From JBBTXJ01 sp964636345 (GTDB taxonomy: Bacteria; Patescibacteriota; Patescibacteriia; Magasanikbacterales; JBBTXJ01): DNA of 6,679 bases. The position numbers were made by a program, and so were the translations under genes. Under the pieces are notes generated by a model that saw nothing but the letters and a program-made list of their open reading frames with translations, was not told the DNA's origin and did no database searches. The DNA lies in the NCBI GenBank assembly GCA_964636345.1, contig CAZWRL010000033.1:1-6679 (forward strand), in the 5' to 3' direction. Shown here in pieces: positions 5,764 through 6,679 of the stretch (position 1 is its first letter; every line of letters starts with the position of its first letter).

Positions 5764-6598
5764 CAAGCGGGCTCGTGATGGCACCGATACTCGCGGCAAC
5801 ATGCGTGTATATCTCCGTTGTTTTAACACTCGCATGACCTAAAAGCTCCTGAATATACCGCAAATCAGTCCCTGTTTCTAAAAGATGTGTGGCAAATGTG
5901 TGCCGCAATGTGTGCGGCGTAACCAATTTTGCAACATCAGCGCGTGTGGCGGCGTGGCGAACTACTTTTTGAATAGTTTCTTCGGTGAGTCGTCCACCAC
6001 GACCATTAGTAAACAAAAAATCACCTCCCTGTTTTACACGGCTTTGACGGAGCAACGTTTCTCGCACCGCTACCGGCAGGAGCGCCGTTCTATCTTTCGC
6101 GCCCTTACCATAGCGAACCATAATCAAATTGCGGTCAAAATCTATATCCCGCATCCGTAACCGCACTAACTCACCCACGCGCATACCGGTTCCATAGAGC
6201 ATCTGAATGATACAAGTGTGTTTAAGATTTCCGGCGCATATAATCATTCTCTTCATCTCTTCTTTCGACAAGACCTGTGGCAATTTCTTTTCCTTGCGGG
6301 CGCGCGGGATAGTAACAAAAAATTTTCTATGCAAAATACGGCCAAAGTAAAACTGAAGAGAGCTATATGCGGTATTTAACGTGGAAGATGATTTGCCAGT
6401 TTTGACAAGCATATCTAAATACGCGCGCACATCGTTAGCAGTAACGTCTTTTGGAGACTTATTGTTGAGATAATGCAAGCATCCATTCACAAATAAACAG
6501 TACGTTTTCCGTGTTTTGACACTCAAACATCGCAGCCGCATTTCCTCTTCAAAGAGCGCCATCGGGTCTCTACTCGGACGATAATAATGTGCATTCAT
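5756..6598 (-). CDS. Tyrosine recombinase (XerC/XerD-like integrase)
   Basis: A site-specific recombinase of 280 residues from the ATG at 6598. Positions below are from the alternative GTG at 6604, two residues earlier. Residues 15-100 form the N-terminal SAM-like core-binding domain (LFEEEMRLRCLSVKTRKTY). Residues 110-282 form the catalytic domain with every expected residue: R142 in GTGMRVGEL, K167 in RYGKGAKDR, H231 and R234 in HTLRHTFATHLLE, H257 in LLGHASVKTT, and nucleophile Y266 in EIYTHV. The length and the SPLDV ending resemble Xer proteins and integron-type integrases, so either chromosome dimer resolution at a dif site or a mobile-element role is possible. Nothing visible marks a mobile element, and housekeeping Xer use is the simpler reading. 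The end overlaps the comEC start. Upstream lies an extended -10 promoter with a leader of about 25 nt and only a weak ribosome site. Confidence 0.92.
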   Translation of the reverse strand: MNAHYYRPSRDPMALFEEEMRLRCLSVKTRKTYCLFVNGCLHYLNNKSPKDVTANDVRAYLDMLVKTGKSSSTLNTAYSSLQFYFGRILHRKFFVTIPRARKEKKLPQVLSKEEMKRMIICAGNLKHTCIIQMLYGTGMRVGELVRLRMRDIDFDRNLIMVRYGKGAKDRTALLPVAVRETLLRQSRVKQGGDFLFTNGRGGRLTEETIQKVVRHAATRADVAKLVTPHTLRHTFATHLLETGTDLRYIQELLGHASVKTTEIYTHVAASIGAITSPLDV

Positions 6599-6623
6599 AC
6601 CCACTTGATGATTTCACATTTTG

Positions 6624-6638
6624 TGGTATAGTATACCA
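6624..6638. repeat. Perfect 15-bp palindrome, symmetric promoter core or operator
   Basis: TGGTATA, a central G, then TATACCA: seven-base arms with perfect complementarity. It contains TGGTATACT on the minus strand and TGGTATAGT on the plus strand, so each strand has an extended -10. On the plus strand TTGATG (6605-6610) lies 16 bases before TATAGT (6627-6632). It could act as a bidirectional promoter, a repressor operator or a recombinase-binding site. Confidence 0.6.
6630..6638 (-). promoter_or_regulatory. Extended -10 promoter for the recombinase-led block
   Basis: On the minus strand TGGTATACT gives TGn plus TATACT (hexamer 6630-6635). The predicted start is near 6622-6623, leaving about 25 bases before the ATG at 6598. 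A 17-base spacer would place CAAGGT at -35, a poor match, which is common for extended -10 promoters. It is the best promoter seen for the downstream genes. Confidence 0.5.
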
Positions 6639-6679
6639 TAGTTAAGCCAAAAACCTTGACAGTTCGTTTATACATAGTT
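6632..6679 (+). repeat. Near-identical direct repeats upstream of the recombinase gene
   Basis: TATACCATAGTT (6632-6643) and TATACATAGTT (6669-6679) differ by one missing C and start 37 bases apart, about 3.5 helical turns. The second copy is cut by the window end. Same-direction copies flanking the TTGACA could be regulator or recombinase-binding sites. They are short and AT-rich, so chance is possible. Confidence 0.35.
6656..6661 (+). promoter_or_regulatory. Consensus -35 of a promoter pointing out of the window
   Basis: TTGACA is an exact sigma-70 type -35 on the plus strand. With the usual 17-base spacing the -10 would begin at 6679, the last base of the window, so it cannot be confirmed. 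It suggests a divergent plus-strand gene to the right. Confidence 0.35.

Noticed and set aside
5764..5835. Longer N-terminus of ComEC from the ATG at 5835 or 5802
   Set aside because: The extra residues are read through the conserved recombinase end (IYTHV...SPLDV) in another frame and look basic and non-family-like. The GGAG near 5802 is explained by the conserved recombinase codons.
5756..6598. Recombinase as part of an integron or transposon
   Set aside because: No attC-like sites, cassette array, terminal inverted repeats or target duplications are visible; the neighbours to the left are ordinary genes.

Overview
The window reads as one continuous minus-strand gene block from a bacterium. 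It carries six protein genes, little intergenic DNA, overlapping or near-touching gene ends, the standard genetic code and mixed Shine-Dalgarno use. The combination of a single Xer-like recombinase, a ComEC channel with its metallo-beta-lactamase (MBL) partner, a signal-peptide/TSP3-repeat/transmembrane surface protein and envelope-sugar genes resembles Patescibacteria (Candidate Phyla Radiation) genomes. That placement is inference from gene content; no marker gene here fixes the taxonomy.

In transcription order (right to left): an upstream control region (about 6600-6679) holds a perfect 15-bp palindrome with an extended -10 on each strand, and a consensus TTGACA facing out of the window. 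A tyrosine recombinase with all catalytic residues follows (5756-6598). Its end overlaps the start of the ComEC membrane channel (4228-5763). The channel overlaps the ComEC-type MBL gene (3446-4279) by 52 nt in the -1 frame. The MBL stop shares one base (TAATG) with the start of a 562-residue TSP3-repeat surface protein (1758-3446). After 33 nt comes an extended SDR/RmlD-like sugar-nucleotide enzyme (798-1724). Then, beyond a strong hairpin, comes a family 2 glycosyltransferase (732 down to 1) that runs off the left edge.

Functionally, the ComEC channel and MBL domain would together import single-stranded DNA, the MBL domain being the proposed nuclease for the non-imported strand. The TSP3 protein is a probable calcium-stabilised surface stalk anchored by one transmembrane helix. 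The SDR enzyme and glycosyltransferase look like the start of a surface-polysaccharide cluster continuing to the left. The recombinase heads the block.

The observation most worth checking is the ComEC/MBL junction. The two frames meet at a run of six A (minus strand), and a -1 shift there would give one protein of about 772 residues with the domain order and size of classical full-length ComEC. It could be a programmed frameshift, an assembly or sequencing indel, or a recent genuine gene split. Other points are a palindromic repeat inserted in frame in comEC, a three-block 13/22-residue architecture in the TSP3 protein, a possible leaderless promoter for that gene, and the symmetric promoter palindrome. 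I see no tRNA, rRNA, CRISPR array or transposon. Plus-strand reading frames look like shadows of the minus-strand genes.
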